This document shows, piece after piece, positions 14,905 to 23,423 of a stretch of DNA of 35,340 bases. Location: positions 1 to 35,340 of the IMG/VR virus record IMGVR_UViG_3300025133_000345. The stretch is one strand, 5' to 3'. This DNA comes from a virus. The position numbers and the translations under genes are program-made. The notes beneath the pieces were generated by a model. It was not told where the DNA came from. It did no database searches and worked only from the letters and a program-made list of their open reading frames with translations. Each line of letters begins with the position of its first letter. The stretch's first letter is position 1.

Positions 14905-15654
14905 ATGACTAAAAATAAAATCGAACCAGATAGAATTCTTGTAAATTTCTTACGGGTTAATTTAACTGATGTTAACCCTTCTCGTTCAGGTAATTGGATT
15001 TATCCAGATTTTCCCCGTGTGGCTTCTTTGGGTAACGCTCAGTTCCCTAGGGTGGGAGTAACCATATTATCAGAGACAGCAGAATACATGGGTATTTTTG
15101 ATGATACTCAATTACATACCCTTTTATTACAAATAGATGTTGTTGCTAAAAAAGATATTGGAATCAATTATACTGTTACAGATGAAGCTATTGGGTCTAT
15201 ATCTAGCGGAGTCAATTCTAACAGGTTAACTTATAATTTTGTACCTAACACTGTTACTAACATTAAACATGACGGAACAAGCTATGGAACAGTTACAGAG
15301 GTAACTACTGATGAAAGTTTTACTACCCCAGGCAGTTTATCAGCTGACACAGTAGAATTTTCTTATGCAACAGGAGCGCTAAATTTCAGTTCTGCTGACG
15401 TTTCATCTCATGATGGTGAAGCAATCACAAGTACATACGTGGTTAAACTGGAAGGGAAAAAAGCGGCACAACATTTAGCAAGACAAATTTGGAAAGAGAT
15501 TCGTAATAATTGGAGAGCCGATTTACAACCTAGAGGATTATTTTATCCAGAATTATTAGGAAATAACCCAATTCCTATCGATGAGGAGTTAGGATTATAT
15601 AGACAATCAATGGAAATCAAAGTAAAAATATTTAATGTAGGTGAAGGAATATGA
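14905..15654 (+). CDS. Putative tail terminator with inserted beta domain
   Basis: A 249-residue protein between the gp10-like gene and the tail tube, the usual tail-terminator place. The N-terminal (FPRVGVTILSETAEYMGIFD; LLLQIDVVAKKD) and C-terminal (KKAAQHLARQIWKEIRNNWR; SMEIKVKIFN) parts fit a terminator fold. A strand-rich segment of about 90 residues (about 90-180) appears inserted, which explains the larger size. The pattern LxVNFLRVNL at the start is seen in related archaeal virus proteins only by inference. Confidence 0.6.
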   Translation: MTKNKIEPDRILVNFLRVNLTDVNPSRSGNWIYPDFPRVASLGNAQFPRVGVTILSETAEYMGIFDDTQLHTLLLQIDVVAKKDIGINYTVTDEAIGSISSGVNSNRLTYNFVPNTVTNIKHDGTSYGTVTEVTTDESFTTPGSLSADTVEFSYATGALNFSSADVSSHDGEAITSTYVVKLEGKKAAQHLARQIWKEIRNNWRADLQPRGLFYPELLGNNPIPIDEELGLYRQSMEIKVKIFNVGEGI

Positions 15655-15788
15655 GAAAATGGGTTAAATTAAGGGGTAAATCTTTAGCGTACTTAACAGA
15701 TAAAGAAATTGAATCTGCATTAATGGTTAAAGAAGTAAAATCAGAAAAAAGTAAAAGTAAGAGTAAGAAAAAGGAGGATAAAGAATAA
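15651..15788 (+). CDS. Small Lys/Ser-rich protein before the tail tube
   Basis: A 45-residue protein (MRKWVKLRGKSLAYLTDKEI) with a C-terminal Lys/Ser tail (SEKSKSKSKKKEDKE). It overlaps the tail terminator stop by four bases (ATGA) and the tube start by one base (TAATG), so it is almost certainly translated. Function unknown. Confidence 0.6.
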   Translation: MRKWVKLRGKSLAYLTDKEIESALMVKEVKSEKSKSKSKKKEDKE

Positions 15789-16813
15789 TGGCAATATCAT
15801 ATTATCAAGGTCACGACACTTATGTCGTGTATGGAGAAGAAACAAGTTACGGCGCAGGTGCTACAGTTGCAGCAACCAACGATGTTGGTCAAGTGCAAAG
15901 TATAAACTTTTCAATGACCAACAATATTATAAGAACACAAGGACTAGGTGACGGTAGAAACGCTACTGGTGCAGTCTTAGGTGCTTATGATATTTCAGGA
16001 AGTATTGAATGGCAAGTTAATGATTTCACTTTTATGCAATACGCAATTGGTTATAAACAAGGCGCAGGTACTGTGGGAGATCCTTGGGAACTTAAAGAGG
16101 TAGAGAATATTGGTTATGCTGGTTCCGGTGCAGACATTCCAAGTTTAGCATTAGAAATCGGTAACGAGGGTGGAAGTAACGACCATGAAACCACCGTGTT
16201 AGGTGTAGTTATTAATAGTTTAACTTTGTCTGCCAAAGCGGGAGAAGTGTTAACAGCAAGTTGTGATTTTACAGGGAAGACTGCGGCGACTACAACTAGC
16301 TTATTAACATACAATCCGGGTGGAGAAAAGGTGTTTGTATTCCAAAGTGGTGCTGTTGACATCTCTGGCGAAGCATTACAATGTGTTTCCTTTGATTTTA
16401 CAATAAACAACAATATTCAAACATACAGAAATATTGGGGACAGAACAATTGCACAACCTTCTATGGGGATGCGAAGATACGATTTCACTATGACAATGCG
16501 TAAGAAGTTTGATAGTACTGGAAGCACAGTGAGTCCATTAGAAATGTTGGACAGAGTTTTTGGTGCAGCTTCGGCACCTGCAACCGGACCTTCACCTGCA
16601 GCAACTTATGCAGTAAGTTTGGATATTGTCGAGGGTGCAGCGTCTGGAGACAGAGTTTGTAGTATTGATTTACAAACTTGTTATTTTGAATCATGGAGCG
16701 AACCTGTAACTTTAGATGGTGGAGTGATTGAAGTAACTGTTAGCGGGTTCGGGTTGGCAGGGTTGGCAGATTCAACAGACAAAGTACCAATCAGATGGTA
16801 TGCAATAGCGTAG
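15788..16813 (+). CDS. Tail tube protein
   Basis: A 341-residue strand-rich protein starting MAISYYQGHDTYVVYGEETS, followed by GAGATV and alternating strands of a tube-type beta barrel. The order tube, tail chaperone with frameshift, tape measure is conserved in siphoviruses and is seen here. The C-terminal strand (EPVTLDGGVIEVTVSGFGLA) fits the end of such barrels. GGAGG lies 10 bases before the ATG, inside the previous gene. Confidence 0.75.
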   Translation: MAISYYQGHDTYVVYGEETSYGAGATVAATNDVGQVQSINFSMTNNIIRTQGLGDGRNATGAVLGAYDISGSIEWQVNDFTFMQYAIGYKQGAGTVGDPWELKEVENIGYAGSGADIPSLALEIGNEGGSNDHETTVLGVVINSLTLSAKAGEVLTASCDFTGKTAATTTSLLTYNPGGEKVFVFQSGAVDISGEALQCVSFDFTINNNIQTYRNIGDRTIAQPSMGMRRYDFTMTMRKKFDSTGSTVSPLEMLDRVFGAASAPATGPSPAATYAVSLDIVEGAASGDRVCSIDLQTCYFESWSEPVTLDGGVIEVTVSGFGLAGLADSTDKVPIRWYAIA

Positions 16814-16825
16814 AGGTAAGTAAAA

Positions 16826-17146
16826 ATGAGTGATGAAGTTAAAATAACATATAAGGGTAAAGAGGAGATTGTTAAATTTAAAGCAATGTCTTGGGGAGAA
16901 CAAAACAACTGTGTTCGTAAAGCAACAAAAACTGTTAACAACAAAAAAGAGCTTGATGAGGTTACCCTTCATGAACTGCGTTTAGTGGGGTCAATCTTAT
17001 CAGCGCCATTCACTATAAACCTCGAAACCCTTAGAGGTTTACCAGCCGATGTTGGTGATAAATTGTTTGCAGTAATTCAAAAAGCAAGCGGTGTCACAAA
17101 AGAAGAATCAAAAAACTTAGAGACTCCATCGGCAGAAACAAGTTAA
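16826..17146 (+). CDS. Tail assembly chaperone, short form (G)
   Basis: A 106-residue protein between tube and tape measure. The start MSDEVKITYKGKEEIVKFKA and the helical rest match tail chaperones that coat the tape measure during assembly. Near the end the codons run TCA AAA AAC, forming a classic slippery heptamer at 17110-17116. Most ribosomes would end here; some would shift to make the long form. Confidence 0.75.
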   Translation: MSDEVKITYKGKEEIVKFKAMSWGEQNNCVRKATKTVNNKKELDEVTLHELRLVGSILSAPFTINLETLRGLPADVGDKLFAVIQKASGVTKEESKNLETPSAETS

Positions 17147-17352
17147 CAGGCGATGGAGTTTTGGACGATGTATTGATTAAAAACTGGTTTGCTAACAGAT
17201 ACCATTTTACACCTGAAACGGTTGACAAAATGTCTGTGAAAGACATTTCAGTGTTCATGGAGATTGAAAAAATCAGGGATGAACATCAAAAGAAAGAAAA
17301 AACAAAACAAGAACATAAAATGAAAAGCGAGAGACGAAATAAAAAATGGTAG
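16826..17352 (+). CDS. Tail assembly chaperone, frameshifted long form (GT)
   Basis: A -1 shift on A AAA AAC (17110-17116) continues the frame without a stop through KLRDSIGRNKLTGDGVLDDV and on to NKKW, ending at 17352. The product has about 175 residues. The added domain (VLIKNWFANRYHFTPETVDK) has no good start codon of its own; only a TTG is available at 17161. The long form ends inside the tape measure start. This matches the lambda G/GT system and its conserved place before the tape measure. Confidence 0.78.
17110..17116 (+). other. -1 frameshift slippery site
   Basis: A AAA AAC in the zero frame of the chaperone gene, 27 bases before its TAA stop codon. It is one of the most efficient -1 slippery heptamers known. 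Confidence 0.78.
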
Positions 17353-18572
17353 GAGAAATAAAGGCTAAATTAGTGTTGGATACCAGTGGAGGCATAGCTG
17401 GAGCAGTCGGTAGTAGCGGTTCATCTTCTAATGGTGGTATGGGAAAAGCTATGTTTGATAAAGTCACCATACCTATAACTGATGTTTTGGGTGCCATTGC
17501 TAAAGGGATAGGTGTGTTGGTTAGAGCTAGTCCGGTTCTGGCCGCAACCATGAAAGAGTTTGGTATAGGGATAAGGATGGCATTGATGCCTATCGCAGAA
17601 ACTATTTCAACATTGTTACGTCCTTGGATAATGAAATTTAACAGAATCGCTTTCAAGTTTTATGATGATTATGTGACGGGTGGATTAATGTCAGCTTTTA
17701 AAGGAGCGATGTCTGAGGCGTTTGATGAGTTAGGACTTGGGGGAACATTGGCGGTTGCTAGTATTTTGACTCTTGGGGCAGCATCTTTAAATGGTATATT
17801 TGCTGGTGGGTTCTTTAGTGGATTAGCAACGTTTCTTGGTTTAGATTCTATTGGTGCTGCAGCTACAGCTTTAGCTATCCCTGCAATATTTACATTGACG
17901 GCTTTAACACTCGCTACAGCGTTCGGGTTTGATAGTATGGAGGCTGGTCTTATAGCGTTGGTTGGGTTGGGTGCTTATGCTATCGGTGGTCTAGGGTTGG
18001 CTATACCTGTTGCACTAGCATTAACAGTATTAAGCACAGTAGCAGAATCGGAACAAAAACATATTTCCAAATGGCTGGAAGACGCTGGTTTTGTTAATCC
18101 TAAGTTTGATGGAGCTGGTATATCAGCGGGTGTTTTTATCGATTTGTTATTCAATCCAGATAAGAGAGCGATTCCAGGTGCACCGACTATAACTGAAATT
18201 AAAGAAAGCGCTCCTGAAAGATTAGCTGGATACGAAGCGGACCCATCGTCTATGCCTATGATGAGTGAAGCACCACCAGAAGTCGCAGAGGCTATGCGTA
18301 AAGCAGAAGAAGAGTCCAAATCCATTTGGACTAATTTTAGTGAATGGTGGACAGATTTATGGACAGAAGACAAAGAAGGTATAAATCAAAAACCCAATGA
18401 TTTGGGAATAGCAATGGAGACAGCAACAGATGAAAAAGTAGTTCCATCATTCGATAAAATATGGAACGCTGCTGATAAAATAAGATTACAGTTAGTAGAC
18501 TTATCAGCTGATTTGTATGCACTTCCAGATATTGAAAGAACCATAACATATAAAGTGAGGTACGAAACTTAA
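17346..18572 (+). CDS. Short tape measure protein
   Basis: A 408-residue protein directly after the tail chaperone. It is Ala/Gly/Leu-rich with several hydrophobic helices between about 50 and 235 (LAVASILTLGAASLNGIFAG; GLIALVGLGAYAIGGLGLAI), as in tape measure proteins that meet the host membrane. The C-terminal region is acidic, ending LPDIERTITYKVRYET, a common tape measure ending. By the usual rule of about 0.15 nm per residue the tail would be about 60 nm, which is short for a siphovirus. Confidence 0.75.
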   Translation: MVGEIKAKLVLDTSGGIAGAVGSSGSSSNGGMGKAMFDKVTIPITDVLGAIAKGIGVLVRASPVLAATMKEFGIGIRMALMPIAETISTLLRPWIMKFNRIAFKFYDDYVTGGLMSAFKGAMSEAFDELGLGGTLAVASILTLGAASLNGIFAGGFFSGLATFLGLDSIGAAATALAIPAIFTLTALTLATAFGFDSMEAGLIALVGLGAYAIGGLGLAIPVALALTVLSTVAESEQKHISKWLEDAGFVNPKFDGAGISAGVFIDLLFNPDKRAIPGAPTITEIKESAPERLAGYEADPSSMPMMSEAPPEVAEAMRKAEEESKSIWTNFSEWWTDLWTEDKEGINQKPNDLGIAMETATDEKVVPSFDKIWNAADKIRLQLVDLSADLYALPDIERTITYKVRYET

Positions 18573-18573
18573 A

Positions 18574-18720
18574 ATGGTATTATTAAAATTTAAAGATTTG
18601 ATGAAACAACTTGCTCAAATACCTGACATCGAGCGTAAAATAAAAATAAGCGAAGAAAAAGCAAAACGAGAACTATCAGCAAAACGTAGTAACTTTTTAG
18701 GCGGAGGAAGACGTAGATAA
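18574..18720 (+). CDS. Small protein with tape-measure-like motif
   Basis: A 48-residue basic protein (MVLLKFKDLMKQLAQIPDIE then RKIKISEEKAKRELSAKR), one base after the tape measure stop. Its IPDIERKI resembles LPDIERTI at the end of the tape measure, so it may be a duplicated or split-off tape measure C-terminus. It ends in a TAATG overlap with the next tail gene. Confidence 0.6.
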   Translation: MVLLKFKDLMKQLAQIPDIERKIKISEEKAKRELSAKRSNFLGGGRRR

Positions 18721-19106
18721 TGGCCGCACCAACATTGAACGGGAGTGGTCTTGGTAATGTTACTACTATTTCCAACATCAAAAACGCAAATATTGAACTA
18801 GCACCGTTATCAAGACTAGACAGTTCATTAACAAAACTGTTTGATTTTAATGGTGCAACCAGAAGTATTTCAGTTAGTGGAACATATAATGATACAACCG
18901 TTGCAAATCTAAAAACAAACTTCATTGATGTCATCGAAGCCCTTTTGAACGGGTATCAATCAACAGTGATAACCTTTTCGTCAGATTTAACAGGAAGTAA
19001 GTCCGTTCTTGTACAAGCGTTTCAATATGAGTGGAGTGTAGGTTCGAGCGAATTCATGGTAAATTATACTATTGATTTAGTAGAGGGAGTTTTAGGTGGT
19101 CAATAA
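18720..19106 (+). CDS. Distal tail or baseplate protein
   Basis: A 128-residue strand-rich protein after the tape measure and coupled to the hub gene by an overlapping start (AATAATGG). The pattern (NATRSISVSG-like GATRSISVSGTY; STVITFSSDLTGSKSVLVQA) fits a small distal-tail beta protein that closes the tube. Assigned by position. Confidence 0.55.
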   Translation: MAAPTLNGSGLGNVTTISNIKNANIELAPLSRLDSSLTKLFDFNGATRSISVSGTYNDTTVANLKTNFIDVIEALLNGYQSTVITFSSDLTGSKSVLVQAFQYEWSVGSSEFMVNYTIDLVEGVLGGQ

Positions 19107-21037
19107 TGGTAATGTTGACTGAGGTTAAAATAAATGGAGTTGATGTTAGTAGCTTTTTATCGAAATGGGAAACCAACGACGAGCTGTTTGCAAGTATAAC
19201 GTCTGGTCTTATTGTGTTAACTCAGGACGTGTCTTCTACACTTACACCAAGCGTTGGTCATACTGTATCTATAAAAAGAGGGTTCACAACAGCAACCGAC
19301 GAATTTGTTTTTGACGGTTATATCGAAGAGATTGAAAAGGATAGTGGTAAATTTTATAATCTGTATTGTAAAGATAAGTTATGGGATTTACTACGTAGAA
19401 GTGTAACCAAGTCTTTTGATATTAATATTGACACAGAGGCTGGAGAAATAAGTGAAATATTTAAAACACTAATCAACACGTATGGGGGAGGTGTCCTTAC
19501 AGCTGATTCTAGTTCTATTCAAGACGCCAGTACATTAGGAATACCAACAATAACAAAATTTATTTGCGACGGTGATGATGTTTTTGAAAGGTGTCAGTTT
19601 TTAGCAGATTTAATTGATTGGCAATTTTATTTTAAAGCTAGTGATGGGAAAGTTTATTTTGAACCAAAGGGGTATTTAGGTCTGTATGGAACCATCACCG
19701 TCGGAACAGAACTTAATAAATCTTTAAAGTGGCAATATGATTCGTCACAATTAGCGAATGATGTGACTGTAAAAGGAGCAAAACAAGAAGTAGAAACGAC
19801 TGAGTCTGGACAAATAGGAGTAACCTCTGGATTTACAACATCTGTTGCACCTTTAACTTATACTCCCGTATCAATAAAAGTTTTTGTTGACGCATCAAAT
19901 CCACCAACCACATTAAAAACTGGTGGATTAACAAGTTCCACAGTTACATTTGATTATGAGGTTGACAAGACAAACAAACAGATAGAATGGAACACATCCC
20001 AATATACGCCAGGTGGAAGCGATTATGTAGAGCTTCGATACTCGTATAATGTTCCAGCTCCCGTAGTAGGCAAAGATTATTCGAGTATTTCTTCATATGG
20101 TACATATCAAAAAGTGTGGAGATTCGACGATTTAAAGAGTATTTCAGATGCACAAAATAAGATGCAAAGTTTGTTATCAAAATATTCTACTCCTTTCATT
20201 TACACAGATAATGGTGTTTTAGGTACACTGATTGATTTAAAATCAGGGCAAACAGTACAAGTCGTAGACACAATTAATGATGAGGATAGAACCGTTTTAA
20301 TTCAAGGGATATTAAAATCATTCCCTTATACTGGTGACATATTAACTTTAGGAGACAAAATATGGAAACTCTCAGAATGGCAAGTTGATGTTATAGACAA
20401 ACTAAGAGAGTTAGAAAAACAGTTAGAAGGAGATACAAATTTATTAAATCATGTTTTTTCGTTAGATAGAACCTTCACACCCAAAAGAAGATATTTCAAA
20501 GTACAAAAAGAAAGTATCACTGATACTAATTCGTTAATCTGGGATCACCCAACACAAGGGCAGTGGAATGACGGTGGTTCAAATTTAGAAGAATGGGGGG
20601 GCACTGCTTTTGGTTCGACTAGTGTTTTGAAAATAGTGCAAGGAGACATGATTTATGATGAAAGAGTTTATGATACAGTTTTTCACGACGCTGGCGGTTC
20701 AACTGCCACATTTAATACTGGGACAAACACAATAAGTTTCACGTCAGGGCAGGTTTGGTTAAGTTCAGCGATTGATATAGGAACAACCTTGTCACAAATA
20801 AAAGTAGATTTAGGAACAGTTGTTGGTACTTTATTAATAGAAATAAGCTCAGATAATAAAAGCACTTGGCAGACAATCACAGAAGGCGCAGCACTCACTT
20901 CAGTGACTACATCTGATGGTACAGGTACATTTATCAGAATAACAGAAAACGCAGCTACAACTGCGAGCATAACTTTAACAAAAGACGCTTCAGATCAGGT
21001 GACAGAACCTGTAGTGAAGGTAACAATGGTGGAATAA
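19106..21037 (+). CDS. Tail hub protein (gp27/late control D-like)
   Basis: A 643-residue protein. Residues 1 to about 330 fit a tail hub: TEVKINGVDVSSFLSKWETN, HTVSIKRGF, FDGYIEEIEKDSGKFYNLYC and KDKLWDLLRRSVTK are typical of its barrel domains. Next comes FICDGDDVFERCQFLADLID, and QYDSSQLANDVTVKG is characteristic of such hubs. The C-terminal 170 residues are a separate strand domain (AIDIGTTLSQIKVDLGTVVG), perhaps carbohydrate binding. It would anchor the tail tip and fibres. Confidence 0.75.
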   Translation: MVMLTEVKINGVDVSSFLSKWETNDELFASITSGLIVLTQDVSSTLTPSVGHTVSIKRGFTTATDEFVFDGYIEEIEKDSGKFYNLYCKDKLWDLLRRSVTKSFDINIDTEAGEISEIFKTLINTYGGGVLTADSSSIQDASTLGIPTITKFICDGDDVFERCQFLADLIDWQFYFKASDGKVYFEPKGYLGLYGTITVGTELNKSLKWQYDSSQLANDVTVKGAKQEVETTESGQIGVTSGFTTSVAPLTYTPVSIKVFVDASNPPTTLKTGGLTSSTVTFDYEVDKTNKQIEWNTSQYTPGGSDYVELRYSYNVPAPVVGKDYSSISSYGTYQKVWRFDDLKSISDAQNKMQSLLSKYSTPFIYTDNGVLGTLIDLKSGQTVQVVDTINDEDRTVLIQGILKSFPYTGDILTLGDKIWKLSEWQVDVIDKLRELEKQLEGDTNLLNHVFSLDRTFTPKRRYFKVQKESITDTNSLIWDHPTQGQWNDGGSNLEEWGGTAFGSTSVLKIVQGDMIYDERVYDTVFHDAGGSTATFNTGTNTISFTSGQVWLSSAIDIGTTLSQIKVDLGTVVGTLLIEISSDNKSTWQTITEGAALTSVTTSDGTGTFIRITENAATTASITLTKDASDQVTEPVVKVTMVE

Positions 21038-21038
21038 A

Positions 21039-21959
21039 ATGGCAAATAATAGTATTATAACAAACTCGGGTAAAAAGATAATATTAAACAGGTCTTACAA
21101 AGCAACCCCTGATTATACTGTCCCAAGCAAATTTAAAGTAGGGATTAGTAATGGGACGCCTAGTGTTGCAGACACAGATTTAGACGTAGCAATCCCTATT
21201 GAGGATGGTACAGTTAACGATGATGGGAGTAACACTTTAACAGGTAGCAGTGGCGCAGACAATTCAACTAATAACACTACAACCTATAAACAAGGCGCAG
21301 GACAAAGTGATGTAACTGCTCAAAACCTTTTAGCAGACGGGACAGGTACCAACGTACTCAAGATTTGGACAATTTCAAATCTAGCGAGTGCAGGGACAAA
21401 CATAACTGGTGCCAATCCTTTTGGTCTTTGGTTATACATTAAAGATGCAACCGAACTTGCTAAACTAAAATCAAGCGGGACAGCAGTAGAAATTAAACTT
21501 GGTTCTGACTCAAGTAATTATTATAGTAAAACATGGACCCAAGCAAACTTGGCTGCGGGGTGGAACTGGCTAACTTCAGGGACCACAGCAACAAACGCAC
21601 TAACAGAAACAGGAACAGTAAGTGGAGATATTGACACTTTTATCATTGAAGTTACCACTAACAATGCTGGGGACGAGTTCGCAGCGGGAGAACTGATTTA
21701 TGACTTATTGAGACAATGGGTTGTAGCGGATTTAAGCAAAGTTTATGTTTCGGGTTATCCTACTCTCGACGAAACAAATTTTGAGGTAGAAACCAGAGGG
21801 TTATTAACAAGCGTTCAAGCAAACGGTTTTGACATTAATGGTTTTGGAGTGATTAACACAGACGGAACAGTATTATTACATTCCGAAGACACGTTCACAG
21901 CAGAAAGTAACAGTAGTACAGACCAATTTACTTTTATTGTTGTCGACAGATTAATATGA
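21039..21959 (+). CDS. Tail-tip or fibre protein
   Basis: A 306-residue protein starting MANNSIITNSGKKIILNRSY, a start widely seen in phage tail proteins with a following KFKVGISNGT. The middle (about 75-220) resembles a jelly-roll with LWLYIKDATELAKLKSSGTA. It follows the hub with one base between them, so it probably attaches at the tail tip. Confidence 0.6.
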   Translation: MANNSIITNSGKKIILNRSYKATPDYTVPSKFKVGISNGTPSVADTDLDVAIPIEDGTVNDDGSNTLTGSSGADNSTNNTTTYKQGAGQSDVTAQNLLADGTGTNVLKIWTISNLASAGTNITGANPFGLWLYIKDATELAKLKSSGTAVEIKLGSDSSNYYSKTWTQANLAAGWNWLTSGTTATNALTETGTVSGDIDTFIIEVTTNNAGDEFAAGELIYDLLRQWVVADLSKVYVSGYPTLDETNFEVETRGLLTSVQANGFDINGFGVINTDGTVLLHSEDTFTAESNSSTDQFTFIVVDRLI

Positions 21960-21971
21960 GGATAATATAAA

Positions 21972-22727
21972 ATGGCATACCCAGGATTTTCAGTAACAAA
22001 CACTTTCTCGGCAGGAACTGATGCTCTTGCTTCTGAAGTGAACACAAATTTTACACAGACAGAAACTGTAGTTAATGGTGCAAGCGCTGTTGGAACTCCA
22101 GCCGCAATTGCAATGACTCCAATCGGCGCGATGGTTGGTTGGTTAAAAACATTACACGAAAAAAGTTCAACAGGTTCACAAACCAACACTTCAACTTCAG
22201 CGACACAACTTATAGACACTAACGCAGACTTTGTTTCAGACGGTATAACTGCGGGGATGATTGTTCATAACGAAGATGATGACGAATACGCAATAGTAGA
22301 AACAGTGGTAGATTTAAACACACTAACACTTGTGAGCGATTTAAACGCCGGTACAGCAGACGTTGACACGTTCAATTCTGCAACAGGGGTTAATTACGCA
22401 ATTTATTCTACACCCGAATTGCCCGACAACTGGCTCGAATGTAACGGTCAAACTATCAGTGACGCAGACAGCCCAATGAATGGGGCAATATTACCCGACA
22501 TGAATAGCGGGGCACAAAGGTTCTTACGTGGTGCAACTGGTTCAGGTGGCACAGGTGGAAGCGAGAGTCACACACACACAATTACTTCAGATACAAACAC
22601 AGGTAATGTACTTAATTCGGGCGGGTCAGCAGCACCGTGGAAAGACCACAATCATGGTGGGGCGACAGGTTCATACTCAACTTTGCCAACGTATTACGAG
22701 TCAGTTTGGATAGTGAGGATAAAATGA
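21972..22727 (+). CDS. Tail collar-domain fibre protein
   Basis: A 251-residue protein. The last 100 residues carry a phage tail-collar domain: PDNWLECNGQTISDADSPMN, ILPDMN, RFLRGATG, a His-rich metal-binding region (SHTHTITS; WKDHNHGG) and the closing YESVWIVRIK. Collar domains trimerise and bind metal ions in a central channel. The N-terminal half is linker and strand region. It is the last clear virion gene of the late block and probably the receptor-binding tip. Confidence 0.8.
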   Translation: MAYPGFSVTNTFSAGTDALASEVNTNFTQTETVVNGASAVGTPAAIAMTPIGAMVGWLKTLHEKSSTGSQTNTSTSATQLIDTNADFVSDGITAGMIVHNEDDDEYAIVETVVDLNTLTLVSDLNAGTADVDTFNSATGVNYAIYSTPELPDNWLECNGQTISDADSPMNGAILPDMNSGAQRFLRGATGSGGTGGSESHTHTITSDTNTGNVLNSGGSAAPWKDHNHGGATGSYSTLPTYYESVWIVRIK

Positions 22728-22906
22728 TACTTAAATATTTCAGGCGGGCGAGAGATTTCCCAACTCTTCAAAAAGAATATGTTGAGTTAGAGATTGAATG
22801 TGTCAACTTACTTAAAGAGCTAGAAAAAATAACCGACCGGAACCTAGAACTGTCCGGGAAAATTCAACAGATGAAGTTATTAAAAAAGAGGAAGAGGAAG
22901 AAGTGA
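22724..22906 (+). CDS. Small coiled-coil protein
   Basis: A 60-residue helical protein (TLQKEYVELEIECVNLLKEL) with a very basic end (LLKKRKRKK). I chose ATG 22724 because it overlaps the collar gene stop (ATGA). It overlaps the next membrane peptide start. It could be a cytoplasmic partner of that peptide; function unknown. Confidence 0.6.
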   Translation: MILKYFRRARDFPTLQKEYVELEIECVNLLKELEKITDRNLELSGKIQQMKLLKKRKRKK

Positions 22907-23001
22907 AAAAAAACGTTTTATTTATTTATTTTATTTCATTATTAATCACTGTTTACATTCTCCATCTTCTCGCTCCATTAATCAAGAGGGTGATATCTTA
23001 A
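22903..23001 (+). CDS. Single-pass membrane peptide
   Basis: A 32-residue peptide from GTG 22903: a two-Lys start, one membrane helix (VLFIYFISLLITVYILHLLA) and a short basic end. It overlaps the gene before and ends directly before the next ATG. The size and shape fit a minimal holin or membrane anchor at the end of the late block. No lytic enzyme is recognisable nearby. Confidence 0.5.
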   Translation: MKKNVLFIYFISLLITVYILHLLAPLIKRVIS

Positions 23002-23343
23002 ATGACCACCAGTAAACTCCATAGTTTACGTTTAGAAGAAATCCTTTGTTATCCAGAAGATACTGTCGGGATTTGTGGTGTTGAGTGGGGTTCTTCAGAA
23101 GTTGTTTTTAGGAATAAAGATGGGTCAAACAAAGCAGAGATTGATGTTTTGTTTTATACAGGTAGGACATATAAGTTCCCATATCATGTAATTGAATTTA
23201 AAAATAGCCCACATAAAAGGAAGCAAGCAATTGAACAACTACAAAGGGGCGGTAGGGAAGTGAGAAAGTACCTAAATGGGGACGCACACCAGTACTTCGT
23301 ATGGAGAAAGAGAGGGATTTATGTTGTGGAAAAGCTCAAATGA
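23002..23343 (+). CDS. Probable PD-(D/E)XK-fold nuclease
   Basis: A 113-residue protein. Residues about 48-74 read KAEIDVLFYTG and then HVIEFKNS, a PD-(D/E)XK core with Asp at the first acidic site and E-x-K in the following strand. KRKQAIEQLQRGGREVRKYL forms the next helix and QYFVWRKRGIYVVE the closing strand. The fold is common in phage and archaeal Holliday-junction and DNA-repair nucleases. It might process packaged or host DNA. It lies at the end of the late module, an unusual place. Confidence 0.65.
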   Translation: MTTSKLHSLRLEEILCYPEDTVGICGVEWGSSEVVFRNKDGSNKAEIDVLFYTGRTYKFPYHVIEFKNSPHKRKQAIEQLQRGGREVRKYLNGDAHQYFVWRKRGIYVVEKLK

Positions 23344-23361
23344 GTTTATAAAGGATTGAAT

Positions 23362-23376
23362 AATATTTATATAATA
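23362..23376 (+). promoter_or_regulatory. TATA promoter for the acidic membrane protein
   Basis: AATATTTATATAATAT centred near 23370 predicts a transcript start near 23396 and a leader of about 28 bases with AGGAGG before ATG 23424. It differs from the late element, so this gene may have separate timing. Confidence 0.5.
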
Positions 23377-23423
23377 TAACCCCTTTTTAACTATAAATTT
23401 AACAATCTAGGAGGATTGATAAA

